A stretch of 64,000 nt of DNA from contig OY776378.1 in assembly GCA_963675575.1 (NCBI GenBank), positions 2,480,001 to 2,544,000 on the forward strand, given 5' to 3'. The notes beneath the pieces are model-generated. The model was not told where the DNA came from, searched no databases, and saw nothing but the letters and a program-made list of their open reading frames with translations. This DNA comes from JAGLOK01 sp963675575. Lineage in GTDB: Bacteria; Bacillota; Clostridia; Christensenellales; UMGS416. This document shows positions 8,391 through 17,393 of this stretch, piece after piece. The position numbers were made by a program, and so were the translations under genes. Position 1 is the first letter of the stretch, and the number at the start of each line of letters is the position of its first letter.

Positions 8391-9011
8391 TTATCCTATA
8401 AGTCCGTTAAAGCCCAAGAAAGCCACCGACATAAGCCCCGCGGCAATCAAGGCTATCGGAAACCCTTTAAAAGGCTCCGGTATATCCGAATATTCAAGCC
8501 GTTCTCTTACTCCTGCAAATAATACTATAGCAAGCCCAAAACCAAGTGCGGCTCCAAAAGAATTCGCTATTGTTTCAACAAGATTGAATCCTTCTTTTAT
8601 GTTTATCACGGCAACACCAAGCACCGCGCAGTTAGTTGTGATTAGTGGAAGATATACACCCAATGCCGAATAGAGCGTTGGATTAGTTTTTTGTATCATC
8701 ATCTCTACAAACTGGACAAGCGCCGCTATAACAAGTATGAAAGCCAAAGTCTGCAAAAAGTTCAGATCCGGAATTTCTTGAACCCCAAGTTTCACAAGCC
8801 ATGTTGGCTGTAAAATAACTTCCTGAACAATATATGTTATTACAGAAGCCATAACCATAACAAACATTACTGCGGCCGACATCCCTACTGCAGTCTCAAC
8901 CTTCTTTGAAACCCCTAAGAACGGGCAAATTCCCAAATATCTTGAAAGCACATAGTTGTTTACAAGGGCTGCGCTTAATACTATCAAAACAATTTTAACA
9001 AAGCCTGTCAT
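8391..9011 (-). CDS. rnfA: Rnf complex membrane subunit A
   Basis: 206 residues with six hydrophobic segments and no long soluble part. The sequence NNYVLSRYLGICPFLGVSKK near the start and TNCAVLGVA in the middle are the RnfA/NqrE signatures; the conserved Cys residues in these segments are ligands of the intramembrane iron cluster in the family. It pairs with RnfE across the membrane. Its start follows the rnfE stop with no gap. Confidence 0.96.
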   Translation of the reverse strand: MTGFVKIVLIVLSAALVNNYVLSRYLGICPFLGVSKKVETAVGMSAAVMFVMVMASVITYIVQEVILQPTWLVKLGVQEIPDLNFLQTLAFILVIAALVQFVEMMIQKTNPTLYSALGVYLPLITTNCAVLGVAVINIKEGFNLVETIANSFGAALGFGLAIVLFAGVRERLEYSDIPEPFKGFPIALIAAGLMSVAFLGFNGLIG

Positions 9012-9611
9012 TTATGCGCCCTCCTTTTGCATTGAGTTTATGAACGCCAGTATAAAACCCAATATAATAAATCCGCCTGGAGCCATTATAAAAATAAGTG
9101 AGGGTTCAAATTTTGCACCCATCACAGTAAGTCCAAAAATTGTGCCATTTCCCAAAAGCTCTCTTAATGCCGCAAGTATAGTTAGCGCACCTGTAAAGCC
9201 AAGTCCCATCCCAAGACCATCAACTACTGATCTTAACGGCGTATTCTTGGATGCGAATACTTCAGCTCTTGAAAGTATTATGCAGTTTACAACAATTAGC
9301 GGGATGAATATGCCAAGCGCGTTGTAAAGAGATGGCAAAGCGGCTTCCATCAAAAGCTGTACTATCGTAACAAAAGTTGCAATGATTACAACAAATGCAG
9401 GTATCCTTATCTTGTCGGGAATAAATCCTTTTACAAGCGACACCACAAGGTTTGAACCAACCAATACAAATGTCGCGGCAAGTCCCATGCCAATGCCATT
9501 TATCGCCGCAGTTGTAACAGCCAAAGTCGGGCACATTCCAAGCATCATCCTAAATATCGGGTTCTCATCAAAAATTCCGTTTAAAAATATTTTTCTTAAG
9601 CTTTTCATCAT
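9012..9611 (-). CDS. rnfE: Rnf complex membrane subunit E
   Basis: 199 residues, six hydrophobic segments, homologous in layout to RnfA but inverted in topology. NPIFRMMLGMCPTLAVT and IVVNCIILSRAEVFAS are the RnfE/NqrD marks and carry the conserved cysteines for the shared iron site. The ATG overlaps the rnfG stop by four bases, so translation is coupled. Confidence 0.96.
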   Translation of the reverse strand: MMKSLRKIFLNGIFDENPIFRMMLGMCPTLAVTTAAINGIGMGLAATFVLVGSNLVVSLVKGFIPDKIRIPAFVVIIATFVTIVQLLMEAALPSLYNALGIFIPLIVVNCIILSRAEVFASKNTPLRSVVDGLGMGLGFTGALTILAALRELLGNGTIFGLTVMGAKFEPSLIFIMAPGGFIILGFILAFINSMQKEGA

Positions 9612-10168
9612 TTACCCCCCATCAGCATCGAGGTTACTTCAATAGCCTGGTTAGCACCGTCAGTTACCGCGGTTGAGGTGATTGTTGCGGCGGTAATTGC
9701 GCTGACTTCATTTTCCGCTTTTGACTCACCTTTAACAAGAACGATTCCTTTTTTGCCGGAAAACTGGCCGGCGAACTTTGTTTCGCTTGCCTTAGCTCCC
9801 AGCCCGGGTGTTTCCGAGTTTGTGCCGACTATTACTCCAGTAAGCATTCCCTCAGACGTAACTCCGAAGTTTAATAGTATATCTCCGCCATACCCCTCTT
9901 TTGTAAGAGTAATTATATATCCCGCCACCGAACCTTCTTTTTTGGCTTCGTACACTTTCTGTACATTTTCATATTCCCCAAAAACCGGGCTGTCTTTGAT
10001 TTCTGTGAATTCGCAGTTTTCAAACAGTTCTTCACGCGCGCTTTTAAGTGCGAATTCATGCTGTCTTTTAATCGGTTCCCTTGTCAGTGAGTTTGTTATT
10101 CCCAACAATGCCCCCGCAATTAAAGCGACCGCAAATAATATTAAGGGAAGCTTGATAAAATCACGCAT
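9608..10168 (-). CDS. rnfG: Rnf complex flavoprotein subunit G
   Basis: 186 residues: one membrane helix near residues 7-24 and an extracytoplasmic FMN-binding domain. The flavin attachment site appears as SAITAATITS, with Thr162 the likely covalent FMN acceptor; the usual SGAT reads TAAT. GYGGDILLNFGV and ETPGLGAKASE are typical of the domain. FMN transfer needs ApbE, which is not in this window. It overlaps rnfD by eight bases and rnfE by four. Confidence 0.94.
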   Translation of the reverse strand: MRDFIKLPLILFAVALIAGALLGITNSLTREPIKRQHEFALKSAREELFENCEFTEIKDSPVFGEYENVQKVYEAKKEGSVAGYIITLTKEGYGGDILLNFGVTSEGMLTGVIVGTNSETPGLGAKASETKFAGQFSGKKGIVLVKGESKAENEVSAITAATITSTAVTDGANQAIEVTSMLMGGK

Positions 10169-11147
10169 TTTTGGCCACCTTCCCGAAAACTCTTGGTTTT
10201 GAATATCTCTCTATCAAAGGAGCCGCCACATTCATAAGTAAAATAGAGTATGAAACTCCTTCCGGATATCCGCCGTAAAGCCTTATCACCACAGTCAATA
10301 TTCCGCAGCCAAGCGCGAAAATAAGCTGACCCTTCTTGGTAATAGGGGAAGTAGTGTAATCTGTAGCCATAAAAATCGCCCCTAGGAACAATCCTCCGGC
10401 CAGAATATGCGCAGTAGATGTTAATAAATTAAACCCATCCAGAAGAAATACACCTACGAAAACTGTTGCTATATATATCGCAGGAATTCTCCAATTGATG
10501 ATTTTTTTCGCAAGCAGGTATATGCCGCCGATTAGCAGTGCGGCAGCTGAAACCTCGCCTATGCAGCCTCCCACATTCCCAATAAACATCGGGAGCAGGC
10601 TGTCAGGCAGAAATAAGCTTCCCGACTTCAGGTATACAAGAGGAGTGGCAAAGCTTGTGGCATCCACAGTTGCGCTCGAAACAGGCATCAGGCTTCCAAT
10701 CTGCCTTGCGGAAACAAATGCGCTTCCAAGCATGCGCGCAGGCCAGCTAGCCACAAGAAAGGCGCGTCCCGCAAGCGCAGGATTCATGAAGTTGTGTCCC
10801 AGCCCTCCAAATGCGTGCTTAACAATTATTATCGCGAACATCGAGCCTAATATCGGCAGCCAAAGCGGTGCAGATGCAGGCAAATTCATTCCTAATAAAA
10901 GTCCTGTAACTGCGGCTGACAAATCTCCGATTTTTCCGGATCTCTTAAATATTTTTGTAATTGCATATTCCGTAACAATTGCCGATAATGTAGCTGCCGC
11001 AAGTATATAAAACGCCTGAAGACCAAACATATACACGCCAACTGCAGCCGCAGGAATCAAAGCAATCAGTACATCCCGCATGATTTTTGCCGTCGTGCGC
11101 TGTGTAACTATATGAGGCGACGACGATACTCTTAATTTACCTTCCAT
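10161..11147 (-). CDS. rnfD: Rnf complex membrane flavoprotein subunit D
   Basis: 328 residues with about eight to ten membrane segments. Landmarks of RnfD/NqrB are SSPHIVTQRTTAKIM at the start, GGLGHNFMNPALAGRAFL, and VDATSFATPL, where Thr168 is the likely covalent FMN site. TDYTTSPITKKGQL near residue 265 is also conserved. It forms part of the ion-translocating path. Eight-base overlap with rnfG and nine bases after rnfC show one operon. Confidence 0.95.
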   Translation of the reverse strand: MEGKLRVSSSPHIVTQRTTAKIMRDVLIALIPAAAVGVYMFGLQAFYILAAATLSAIVTEYAITKIFKRSGKIGDLSAAVTGLLLGMNLPASAPLWLPILGSMFAIIIVKHAFGGLGHNFMNPALAGRAFLVASWPARMLGSAFVSARQIGSLMPVSSATVDATSFATPLVYLKSGSLFLPDSLLPMFIGNVGGCIGEVSAAALLIGGIYLLAKKIINWRIPAIYIATVFVGVFLLDGFNLLTSTAHILAGGLFLGAIFMATDYTTSPITKKGQLIFALGCGILTVVIRLYGGYPEGVSYSILLMNVAAPLIERYSKPRVFGKVAKNA

Positions 11148-11155
11148 CCTGTCTC

Positions 11156-12487
11156 CTATCTTATTCTGCTCTTATTTCTCAATACGCTTTTAGCCAAACG
11201 AATTGACTGCACCAAACTTCTTCTTGCAGGGCATATATATGAACATGTGCCACACTCGATGCAATCCATAGCGCCCAATTTTTCCGACAAATCAAATTTC
11301 GCGTTATCTGCCGTTGCCGCTATCTTGAGTGGCATTAGTCCTATAGGACATACAACTACACAGCTTCCGCAGCGAATGCAGTTTTGTGGCTCTTCAATTT
11401 CAGCTTCTTTGCTGTCCAGCGCCAGAATCCCCGTAGTTCCTTCATTAATAGTCGCACCCAAAGAGTTTTGGGCGACGCCCATCATGGGTCCGCCTGAAAT
11501 TACCTTAACAGCATCTTCTTCCAATCCCCCGCAATAATTAACACAATCCTCAAATGAAGTACCCAAGCGGACAATCAGGTTTTGAGGATTTTTTACACCG
11601 TTTCCGGTAACTGTCACTATGCGCTCTGTTACAGGCATACCAGTTTCAAATATTTTAGCTATTGAAGCCGCAGTGCCCACATTGGCCACCACAACGCCTA
11701 TATCCATCGGCAATCCCCCGGAAGGTACCGCTCTTTTTGTGATAGAATAAATTAGCTGTTTTTCAGCTCCCTGCGGGTATTTTGTTTTAAGAGTTTCAAC
11801 CATTATTTTTTTGGTATTTCCCAATTGCTTATTCAAAGCTTCAATGGCGTCAGGTTTATTATCTTCAACTCCTATTACAGCTTTTTTAACTCCTAAAGCC
11901 TTCATAAGAATCTTTACGCCATTTATCACGTCTTTCGGCGATTCAAGCATCAATCTGTGATCACAGGTAATATACGGCTCGCATTCAGCACCGTTAATAA
12001 TTAATATGTCAATCTTTTTGTCCGGAGGCGGCGAAAGCTTAACGTGTGCGGGGAAGGTGGCTCCTCCCATTCCGACAACGCCCATTTGCTTTATAACATC
12101 AATAATTTCAGCCGATTCAAGCTTTTTATAATCAAAAGGTTTAGTATCAGGATCTATTTCATCGTTATGGTCATTTTTTATCGCAACCGCTTCGCGCATT
12201 TCACCGGTTCCATGCATTCTCTTTTCAACGGCAATGACCTCGCCGGATACGCTGGAATGGTATGTGGAGCTTATAAAAGCAGAAGCTTCCGCTATAAGCT
12301 GGCCTTTATATACCTTGTCCCCTGCTTTAACAATAGGCTTGCCCGGTGCGCCTACAACTCTTGACATCGATATTACAATTTCATTGGGTACCGGCATTTT
12401 TATCGTCTTTTTTTCTTGTGTGAAAGACTTGCCGCAGTTAATGTGTGAAAGAGGATGGGCTCCGCCTCTGAAAGATTTTTTCTTCAT
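11156..12487 (-). CDS. rnfC: Rnf complex NADH-side subunit C
   Basis: 443 residues. The N-terminal part (GGAHPLSHINCGKSF, then a barrel-sandwich domain around residues 40-105) is followed by the Rossmann-like FMN/NADH-binding region (MGVVGMGGATFPAHVK, INGAECEPYITCDHRLM) and a ferredoxin domain with CIRCGSCVVVCP and CIECGTCSYICP near residues 370-420, giving two [4Fe-4S] clusters. RnfC exchanges electrons with NAD(H) at the cytoplasmic face. First gene of rnfCDGEAB; AGGTGA lies just before the ATG. Confidence 0.96.
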   Translation of the reverse strand: MKKKSFRGGAHPLSHINCGKSFTQEKKTIKMPVPNEIVISMSRVVGAPGKPIVKAGDKVYKGQLIAEASAFISSTYHSSVSGEVIAVEKRMHGTGEMREAVAIKNDHNDEIDPDTKPFDYKKLESAEIIDVIKQMGVVGMGGATFPAHVKLSPPPDKKIDILIINGAECEPYITCDHRLMLESPKDVINGVKILMKALGVKKAVIGVEDNKPDAIEALNKQLGNTKKIMVETLKTKYPQGAEKQLIYSITKRAVPSGGLPMDIGVVVANVGTAASIAKIFETGMPVTERIVTVTGNGVKNPQNLIVRLGTSFEDCVNYCGGLEEDAVKVISGGPMMGVAQNSLGATINEGTTGILALDSKEAEIEEPQNCIRCGSCVVVCPIGLMPLKIAATADNAKFDLSEKLGAMDCIECGTCSYICPARRSLVQSIRLAKSVLRNKSRIR

Positions 12488-12538
12488 GTTTTCACCTAAA
12501 ATGCTAAATTAATTTATTTGTCATAAATAACTCGAAAT

Positions 12539-12544
12539 ATTATA
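12539..12544 (-). promoter_or_regulatory. Possible -10 box for the rnf operon
   Basis: A TATAAT on the minus strand about 52 bases upstream of rnfC. No good -35 hexamer stands 16-18 bases further up, so the assignment rests on position and one box only. Confidence 0.35.
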
Positions 12545-12682
12545 TCATATATGATTGTATTTTTCATTATTGTTTTCAATAGAACGCAAATTCTTTTGCA
12601 TTCCTTATTTTCTTAAATAATACAAAGATACTCCAGATATAACAAAAGGAAACCACGTATTTCCCTTTAAATATTAAGAAAT

Positions 12683-12710
12683 AAAAACAGGGCGGTAAAA
12701 TACCGCCCTG
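12683..12710 (-). terminator. Intrinsic terminator after the AIM24-like gene
   Basis: Perfect ten-base arms 12688-12697 and 12701-12710 with a three-base loop, then TTTTTAT on the minus strand. It insulates the gene at 12742 from the rnf operon. Confidence 0.9.
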
Positions 12711-12741
12711 CAAACATCATCTAATAAATATGAATTTTTAT

Positions 12742-13425
12742 TCAGCTCGATTTTGTCGGCATATAAGGTATTATTCTGCCGGCAAAATTCTGCGCCGTCA
12801 TAGTTTGAAGATAAACATCCCCTGGTCCTGTAAGCGTCGCTAAAAATAATCCTTCGCCGCCGAGGAAAATATTTTTCATTCCCTTAACCCTTGTTATCTC
12901 TGTCTGAACAGTTGAATCCTGCACTGCCATGTGCCCTGGGTCAATTACAAGCTGCTGTCCCTGCTTTAATGTGTATTTAACAAAACTGCCGTCGATTTCA
13001 AGAAACACTTTTCCCGGGCCTGTCATGCGCTGCATGATAAATCCCTCGCCGCCAACCAAACCAACGCCGATTTTGGATCTTAGATGCATCTCCATATTTA
13101 TATCGGGTGTGCTGCATAAGAACGCGTTCTTTTGAGCCACTATGCTTTGACCTGCCGCAAGTTCAAAAGCCATTATGCTCCCCGGAAAAGACGACGCGCA
13201 GGCCAATTGCCCCGGTCCGCCTTCGCATGTGTATGTGTTTAAAAACATGCTTTCTCCTGAAAGTTTGCGTCCAAGAGCTTTTCCCAGTCCGCCCTTCATG
13301 TTTGTGTCCATAGCCACATTCGGAGTTTTCCAACTCATAGCCCCAGCTTCAGTTACCACTTGTTCGCCTGGCTGCAATGTCATAATAAGCACAGGTAAAT
13401 TTCCGCCTTGAATTACATATTCCAT
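12742..13425 (-). CDS. TIGR00266 / AIM24 family protein
   Basis: 227 residues of mostly beta structure with repeated Gly-rich strands: LQPGEQVVTEAGAMSWK, GGLGKALGRKLSGESMFLN, MTGPGKVFLEIDG, VQTEITRVKGMKNIFLGGEG and ATLTGPGDVYLQTM are typical of this conserved family, whose biochemical role in bacteria is not settled. ATG at 13425 has GGAGG about seven bases upstream; the longer reading from 13443 would lie over that site. It is a single-gene unit ended by the hairpin at 12688-12710. Confidence 0.85.
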   Translation of the reverse strand: MEYVIQGGNLPVLIMTLQPGEQVVTEAGAMSWKTPNVAMDTNMKGGLGKALGRKLSGESMFLNTYTCEGGPGQLACASSFPGSIMAFELAAGQSIVAQKNAFLCSTPDINMEMHLRSKIGVGLVGGEGFIMQRMTGPGKVFLEIDGSFVKYTLKQGQQLVIDPGHMAVQDSTVQTEITRVKGMKNIFLGGEGLFLATLTGPGDVYLQTMTAQNFAGRIIPYMPTKSS

Positions 13426-13494
13426 AATAATACCTCCATGCACCCATTATATAGTAATGATGTTATTTTTAAAAGACGGATTTTACAAACTTTA

Positions 13495-14478
13495 TTAAAT
13501 AAATTCAACTTTTCCGCCGTAAATCCATTTCACAAAATCTTTAAGTGAAATGTTTACTGATCTGGACGACCACCCAAGCTCTCTTTTTGCCCGTTTGTTT
13601 GAAAAGCGCGTCTTTGTCCAAAGCGTATGAAGAGAATATCTGGTAAGTACAGGTACGGATTTCCCCAATATAGCAAAAAACTCAGCAAACGGCGCTGCGA
13701 ATTTCGCAAGTGTCCTCGGGCAATTATATGTTGGTGCTTTCTTCCCTACAATTTTGCTGATTTCAACAACAAGTCTTTTAACCGTTATAAAGTGCCCTGA
13801 CAGGATATAGTTTCTTCCGCTTTTCCCCTTTACCGCTGCGAGGTATATCCCGTTTGCCACATCACGAACATCAACAAAATCATAACCGCCGTAAATAAGC
13901 GCTCGGTTCTTGCCGCTTGCGTATTTTGAAAGCACTTTTGTCAGCGGATTTTTGCCTGTATAGTCAAACGGTCCAAATACACCAGAGGGATGCACAACCA
14001 CCGCATCCAGCCCTTCTTTTATTCCGTTAAACACCTGAAGTGTGGCTCTGGCCTTGCTAATTCCATAGTTTCCATATGCAAGATAAGGATCAATCGCAGT
14101 TTTTTCGTTTACAATCCCTTCAAACTCGGGAAAAGCATGAACTGAAGAAACATAAACCAACCTTGCGGCTTCATTTTCCAAACAAGCATCAACAACATTT
14201 TTGGTACCTTCAACATTTATTTTGTTTAACATTTTAGCTTTACCCGGCAGAATAGAAATCATTCCCGCCACATGCAAAACTATGTCTCCCTTTTTAATTG
14301 TTTCTTTTATAGCTTTATAATCCGTAACATCGGCATATGTGACTTCTACCCTTAGGCTCTTTAGCTTTTCGCCAGCTTCAAACGGCGCAACAACTACCCT
14401 AACATCTTCGCCTTTTGCAAGCAAAGTACGCACCAAAACTCCTCCGACATATCCTGTCGCACCAGTCACCACAAACAT
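13495..14478 (-). CDS. NAD(P)-dependent epimerase/dehydratase (extended SDR) family protein
   Basis: 327 residues beginning MFVVTGATGYVGG, the Rossmann nucleotide-binding loop, with YVSSVHAFPE and the catalytic pair YGISK further on, and HPSGVFGP typical of dihydroflavonol-reductase-like or 3-beta-HSD-like members. Substrate unknown. ATG at 14478 has AGGAG seven bases upstream, so the longer reading from 14571, which has no family similarity in its first 31 residues, is rejected. The gene is divergent from the GT2-GtrA gene. Confidence 0.85.
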   Translation of the reverse strand: MFVVTGATGYVGGVLVRTLLAKGEDVRVVVAPFEAGEKLKSLRVEVTYADVTDYKAIKETIKKGDIVLHVAGMISILPGKAKMLNKINVEGTKNVVDACLENEAARLVYVSSVHAFPEFEGIVNEKTAIDPYLAYGNYGISKARATLQVFNGIKEGLDAVVVHPSGVFGPFDYTGKNPLTKVLSKYASGKNRALIYGGYDFVDVRDVANGIYLAAVKGKSGRNYILSGHFITVKRLVVEISKIVGKKAPTYNCPRTLAKFAAPFAEFFAILGKSVPVLTRYSLHTLWTKTRFSNKRAKRELGWSSRSVNISLKDFVKWIYGGKVEFI

Positions 14479-14746
14479 AATATTTCTCCTTTTTATGCAG
14501 TTTAAACATAAAAGTAAACAGCACATATGAAATAATGAATCGTTTGAAATAAATGAATATAATAATTGCAAAGTGAGCGGCCATACGTTGATGTTTTCCG
14601 CAAAATAATCATATCATAAATTAGCTAAAATAAAACACTTCAATATAAATAATTACAGATTATTCACACTTCATTAATTTATTCATAAAAAAACTAAAAA
14701 AATCAAGATATTTACTAATTAACTCCAATATGCTAAACTGTGTTGG

Positions 14747-15733
14747 ATGATAAAACCTATTGTATATATTTACACATATTCCTCAAAAATAGACAAAACT
14801 GCAAAAGCCCTGCTTAACGCAGGCTTTTCTGTCGCGCTTCCTTATAGCTGCCCATGGGCATATGAGGAAATAATTAAAATACCCGAAAGAGAAATTGTCT
14901 CGCGCGGTGTAATAAGGGGCGGCTTAAAATATCTTTTTGACAATTATAATAAACCAGACGTTATTTTAGCAGAAGAATATGTTACAGCCGAAGATGTATT
15001 GGTTGTGCATAGGGCGATGCAGGAAAACCCAGAAGCTTTGGTTTTAGCTGAAAGAGAAAATCCTTCCGGAAGCGGGAGGTTTGAAAAAGTGGCATATTCC
15101 ATTATTCGTGCCCTTTTTGCAGTAGTTCAAGGTCGCACGGTTCATGACATGCACTCAGGAGTGCGCGGCATACCCGGGCAATATCTTCAGGTTTTCTTTG
15201 ACATGACAGGCTCTGACCGAGATTTCCTTTTAGGTCAAATAATGACATTAAGACGGCTTAATATCCAGCTGGTACAGTGTGATGCTATAACTCAGGGGCA
15301 AAGCTCAGCCGCCCATAGTGTTTCAGAGCTTATAAAAGATATCGCACGAGTTGCAATGCTGTTTGTGCATTTTGTTTCTTCATCTCTTTTGAGTGCTGTA
15401 ATAGATTTGGGTGTCTATACTTTGATGCTTAAACTATTTACTGAGTCCTTATTTATATCTTCCGCAACCGCACGGGTGATAAGTTCCCTTTTTAATTTTA
15501 TAATTAACCAATCTGTTGTCTTTAAGCAAAATAAACCTCAAAATAAATGGAAAACAATTATTAAATATTATTTTTTGGCAATAGCTTTATGGACACTTGA
15601 CTTTTTGGTATTGCTGCTTTTTGTAAACGTGCTTGGAGTGGACCAAATTTTGGCGAAAGTAATTACCGGAATTATAGTTTATGCAATTAGTTTTACAATC
15701 CAAAGAGATTTTGTTTTTAAAAGCAAAAAATAA
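14747..15733 (+). CDS. GT2-like / GtrA family fusion protein with degenerate transferase domain
   Basis: 328 residues. Residues 1-200 follow a dolichol-phosphate-mannose-type GT2 layout (DMHSGVRGIPGQYLQ corresponds to the DxxxGLRGIP region), but the nucleotide-sugar DxD/DADLQ segment is replaced by ILAEEYVTAEDVLV, so transfer activity is doubtful. Residues 210-325 are a GtrA domain with four membrane helices and the ending TIQRDFVFKSKK, typical of polyprenyl-phosphate-sugar flippase-like proteins. The ribosome site is weak (TTGG close to ATG). It is the only plus-strand gene in the first 24 kb. Confidence 0.75.
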   Translation: MIKPIVYIYTYSSKIDKTAKALLNAGFSVALPYSCPWAYEEIIKIPEREIVSRGVIRGGLKYLFDNYNKPDVILAEEYVTAEDVLVVHRAMQENPEALVLAERENPSGSGRFEKVAYSIIRALFAVVQGRTVHDMHSGVRGIPGQYLQVFFDMTGSDRDFLLGQIMTLRRLNIQLVQCDAITQGQSSAAHSVSELIKDIARVAMLFVHFVSSSLLSAVIDLGVYTLMLKLFTESLFISSATARVISSLFNFIINQSVVFKQNKPQNKWKTIIKYYFLAIALWTLDFLVLLLFVNVLGVDQILAKVITGIIVYAISFTIQRDFVFKSKK

Positions 15734-15742
15734 TTATTATTA

Positions 15743-15776
15743 TAAAAAACAAACTCCCCATTTTATATGAGGAGTT
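15743..15776 (-). terminator. Intrinsic terminator after galE
   Basis: Arms around 15752-15761 and 15767-15776 make a ten-base stem with one G-U on the minus strand, followed by TTTGTTTTTT. In the plus direction the stem has a mismatch and no T-run, so it chiefly serves galE, though it may also stop the convergent gene. Confidence 0.75.
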
Positions 15777-15812
15777 CATTAATATTGAAAGAATAAAATT
15801 TATTTAATGTTA

Positions 15813-16817
15813 TTAATAACCCAACTTTTGTTTTCTGTACCTATTTGTCCATTTAAGGGCATCTTCAATGCCTTGCTTCACCGAAAGCTCCGCCTTCCAG
15901 CCAAGCAGCTTTTTCGCACGTTCGCAATTTGCATACGCTCCGGCTGTGTCTCCCGGACGAGGCGGCGCATTCTCTTTTTTAAGCGGTTCTCCCCAAACCT
16001 GTTCAAATGCCTCCACCAGTTCAAAAACGGTAACCCCATCGCCGCTTCCCAAATTTATTGATATAAACTCTTCGTCCAAGTCCTCAAATATGGCATCATA
16101 CTTTTCAGCGGCGAGAACATGAGCACGTGCCAAATCGCATACATGAACGTAATCCCTTATACCTGAGCCGTCACGGGTCGCATAATCGGTTCCTGTGATT
16201 TTAAATACATCATCTTCGCCAAGAGCGACGTTTACCATCTTGCCAAGTACATGAGAAGGATTTGGGTCATAGGGACCGCTTCTCATCTTTATGTCTGCAC
16301 CGATAGGATTGAAATACCTTAACGCGATACCTTTTATATCTGTGGCTTTGGCCATATCTTCAAGCACCATTTCCATCATATATTTTGACCGTGAATATGG
16401 GTTTATCGGACGCTTTGGCGCATCTTCATCCACTTTGAAGCCTTCCACCAAATCATATATTGACGCCGAGGATGAAAAAACAATTTTTTTGCATCCCAAC
16501 TCGCTTAATATTTTAAACAGCTCAAGTGATTTAAGTACATTTTCTTTGTAGTACTTATATGGATTCGCCACCGATTCCGGTATTACAATGAGCGCCGCAA
16601 AATGCAAGCAGCATTCTATATCGGGATGATCTTTAAAAATAATGTCTATAATTTCTTTATCGGCAATGTCCCCTTGATAAAAGAAAAATCCCTTTGTGTA
16701 TTCCTGTTTGCCATTAACCAAGCTATCCAATATGACCACTTCATGCCCGGCATCCGAGAGAGCGAAGCAAGTAGCTGAACCAATATATCCCGCACCGCCT
16801 GTTACCAATACTTTCAT
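15813..16817 (-). CDS. galE: UDP-glucose 4-epimerase
   Basis: 334 residues. The N-terminal NAD loop VTGGAGYIGSATC, the SSASIYD stretch holding the catalytic Ser, and YSRSK with the catalytic Tyr and Lys are present, followed by LRYFNPIGAD and GSGIRDYVHVCDLA, all diagnostic of GalE. It interconverts UDP-glucose and UDP-galactose for cell-surface glycans. It lies beside two other sugar-related genes but has its own terminator. Confidence 0.94.
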   Translation of the reverse strand: MKVLVTGGAGYIGSATCFALSDAGHEVVILDSLVNGKQEYTKGFFFYQGDIADKEIIDIIFKDHPDIECCLHFAALIVIPESVANPYKYYKENVLKSLELFKILSELGCKKIVFSSSASIYDLVEGFKVDEDAPKRPINPYSRSKYMMEMVLEDMAKATDIKGIALRYFNPIGADIKMRSGPYDPNPSHVLGKMVNVALGEDDVFKITGTDYATRDGSGIRDYVHVCDLARAHVLAAEKYDAIFEDLDEEFISINLGSGDGVTVFELVEAFEQVWGEPLKKENAPPRPGDTAGAYANCERAKKLLGWKAELSVKQGIEDALKWTNRYRKQKLGY

Positions 16818-16895
16818 AAAAGCATCTCCTTTTTTTTATACAAATGATACTAAAGTATTATAATCTGTTTGACTGTATTTTACAAAAATTATTCT

Positions 16896-17372
16896 TTATT
16901 TTTTTCTATTAAATTTTATCGGAATCCACATAGGTACTTCTCTGCGATACTTTAAATACTCTTCGCCAAAACGCTTTACAAGCCCTGGTTCTTCTGAAAG
17001 CTTAAAATATATAGTGTTTACTATTACAACAGAAACCGCCCAAACTAATATCCAGAAATTCAGAAACACAAGCCAAATTCCAATCAACATAAAAAACACT
17101 CCGCTTATCATAGGGTTTCGCACATATTTATATGGGCCGGCAACTATCAACTTTCGAGGTGGTAACCAAGGCGCTAAAGTTCCTTTTCCCGCTGTTTCAA
17201 ACATCCTGACTGTACAAACCAACAATGAAAGACCCAAGGCGAAAAAAATCGCTCCAATTATTATACTCGCTTGCTTAAAAACCACATCCTCTTTCGTAAA
17301 AAACATTATTGCAGATGGTATAATTGCCACAATCGTAATTGGGAGCAAATATGAGATAAGATTTTTTCTCAC
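16896..17372 (-). CDS. Isoprenylcysteine carboxyl methyltransferase-like membrane methyltransferase
   Basis: 158 residues with about four membrane segments. GPYKYVRNPMISG followed by EEPGLVKRFGEEYLKYRREVP is the SAM-binding signature of the ICMT/phospholipid methyltransferase (PEMT) fold. The methyl acceptor is unknown; bacteria lack classical prenylated CaaX proteins, so a lipid or small molecule is possible. It follows the ABC permease gene by 21 bases, so it may be the last gene of the exporter transcript. Confidence 0.8.
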   Translation of the reverse strand: MRKNLISYLLPITIVAIIPSAIMFFTKEDVVFKQASIIIGAIFFALGLSLLVCTVRMFETAGKGTLAPWLPPRKLIVAGPYKYVRNPMISGVFFMLIGIWLVFLNFWILVWAVSVVIVNTIYFKLSEEPGLVKRFGEEYLKYRREVPMWIPIKFNRKK

Positions 17373-17393
17373 AATTATTCTCCGTATCCAGAA

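Noticed and set aside
14700..14746. Leaderless promoter for the GT2-GtrA gene
   Set aside because: A TATGCT box lies close to the ATG but no matching -35 box stands at the right distance.
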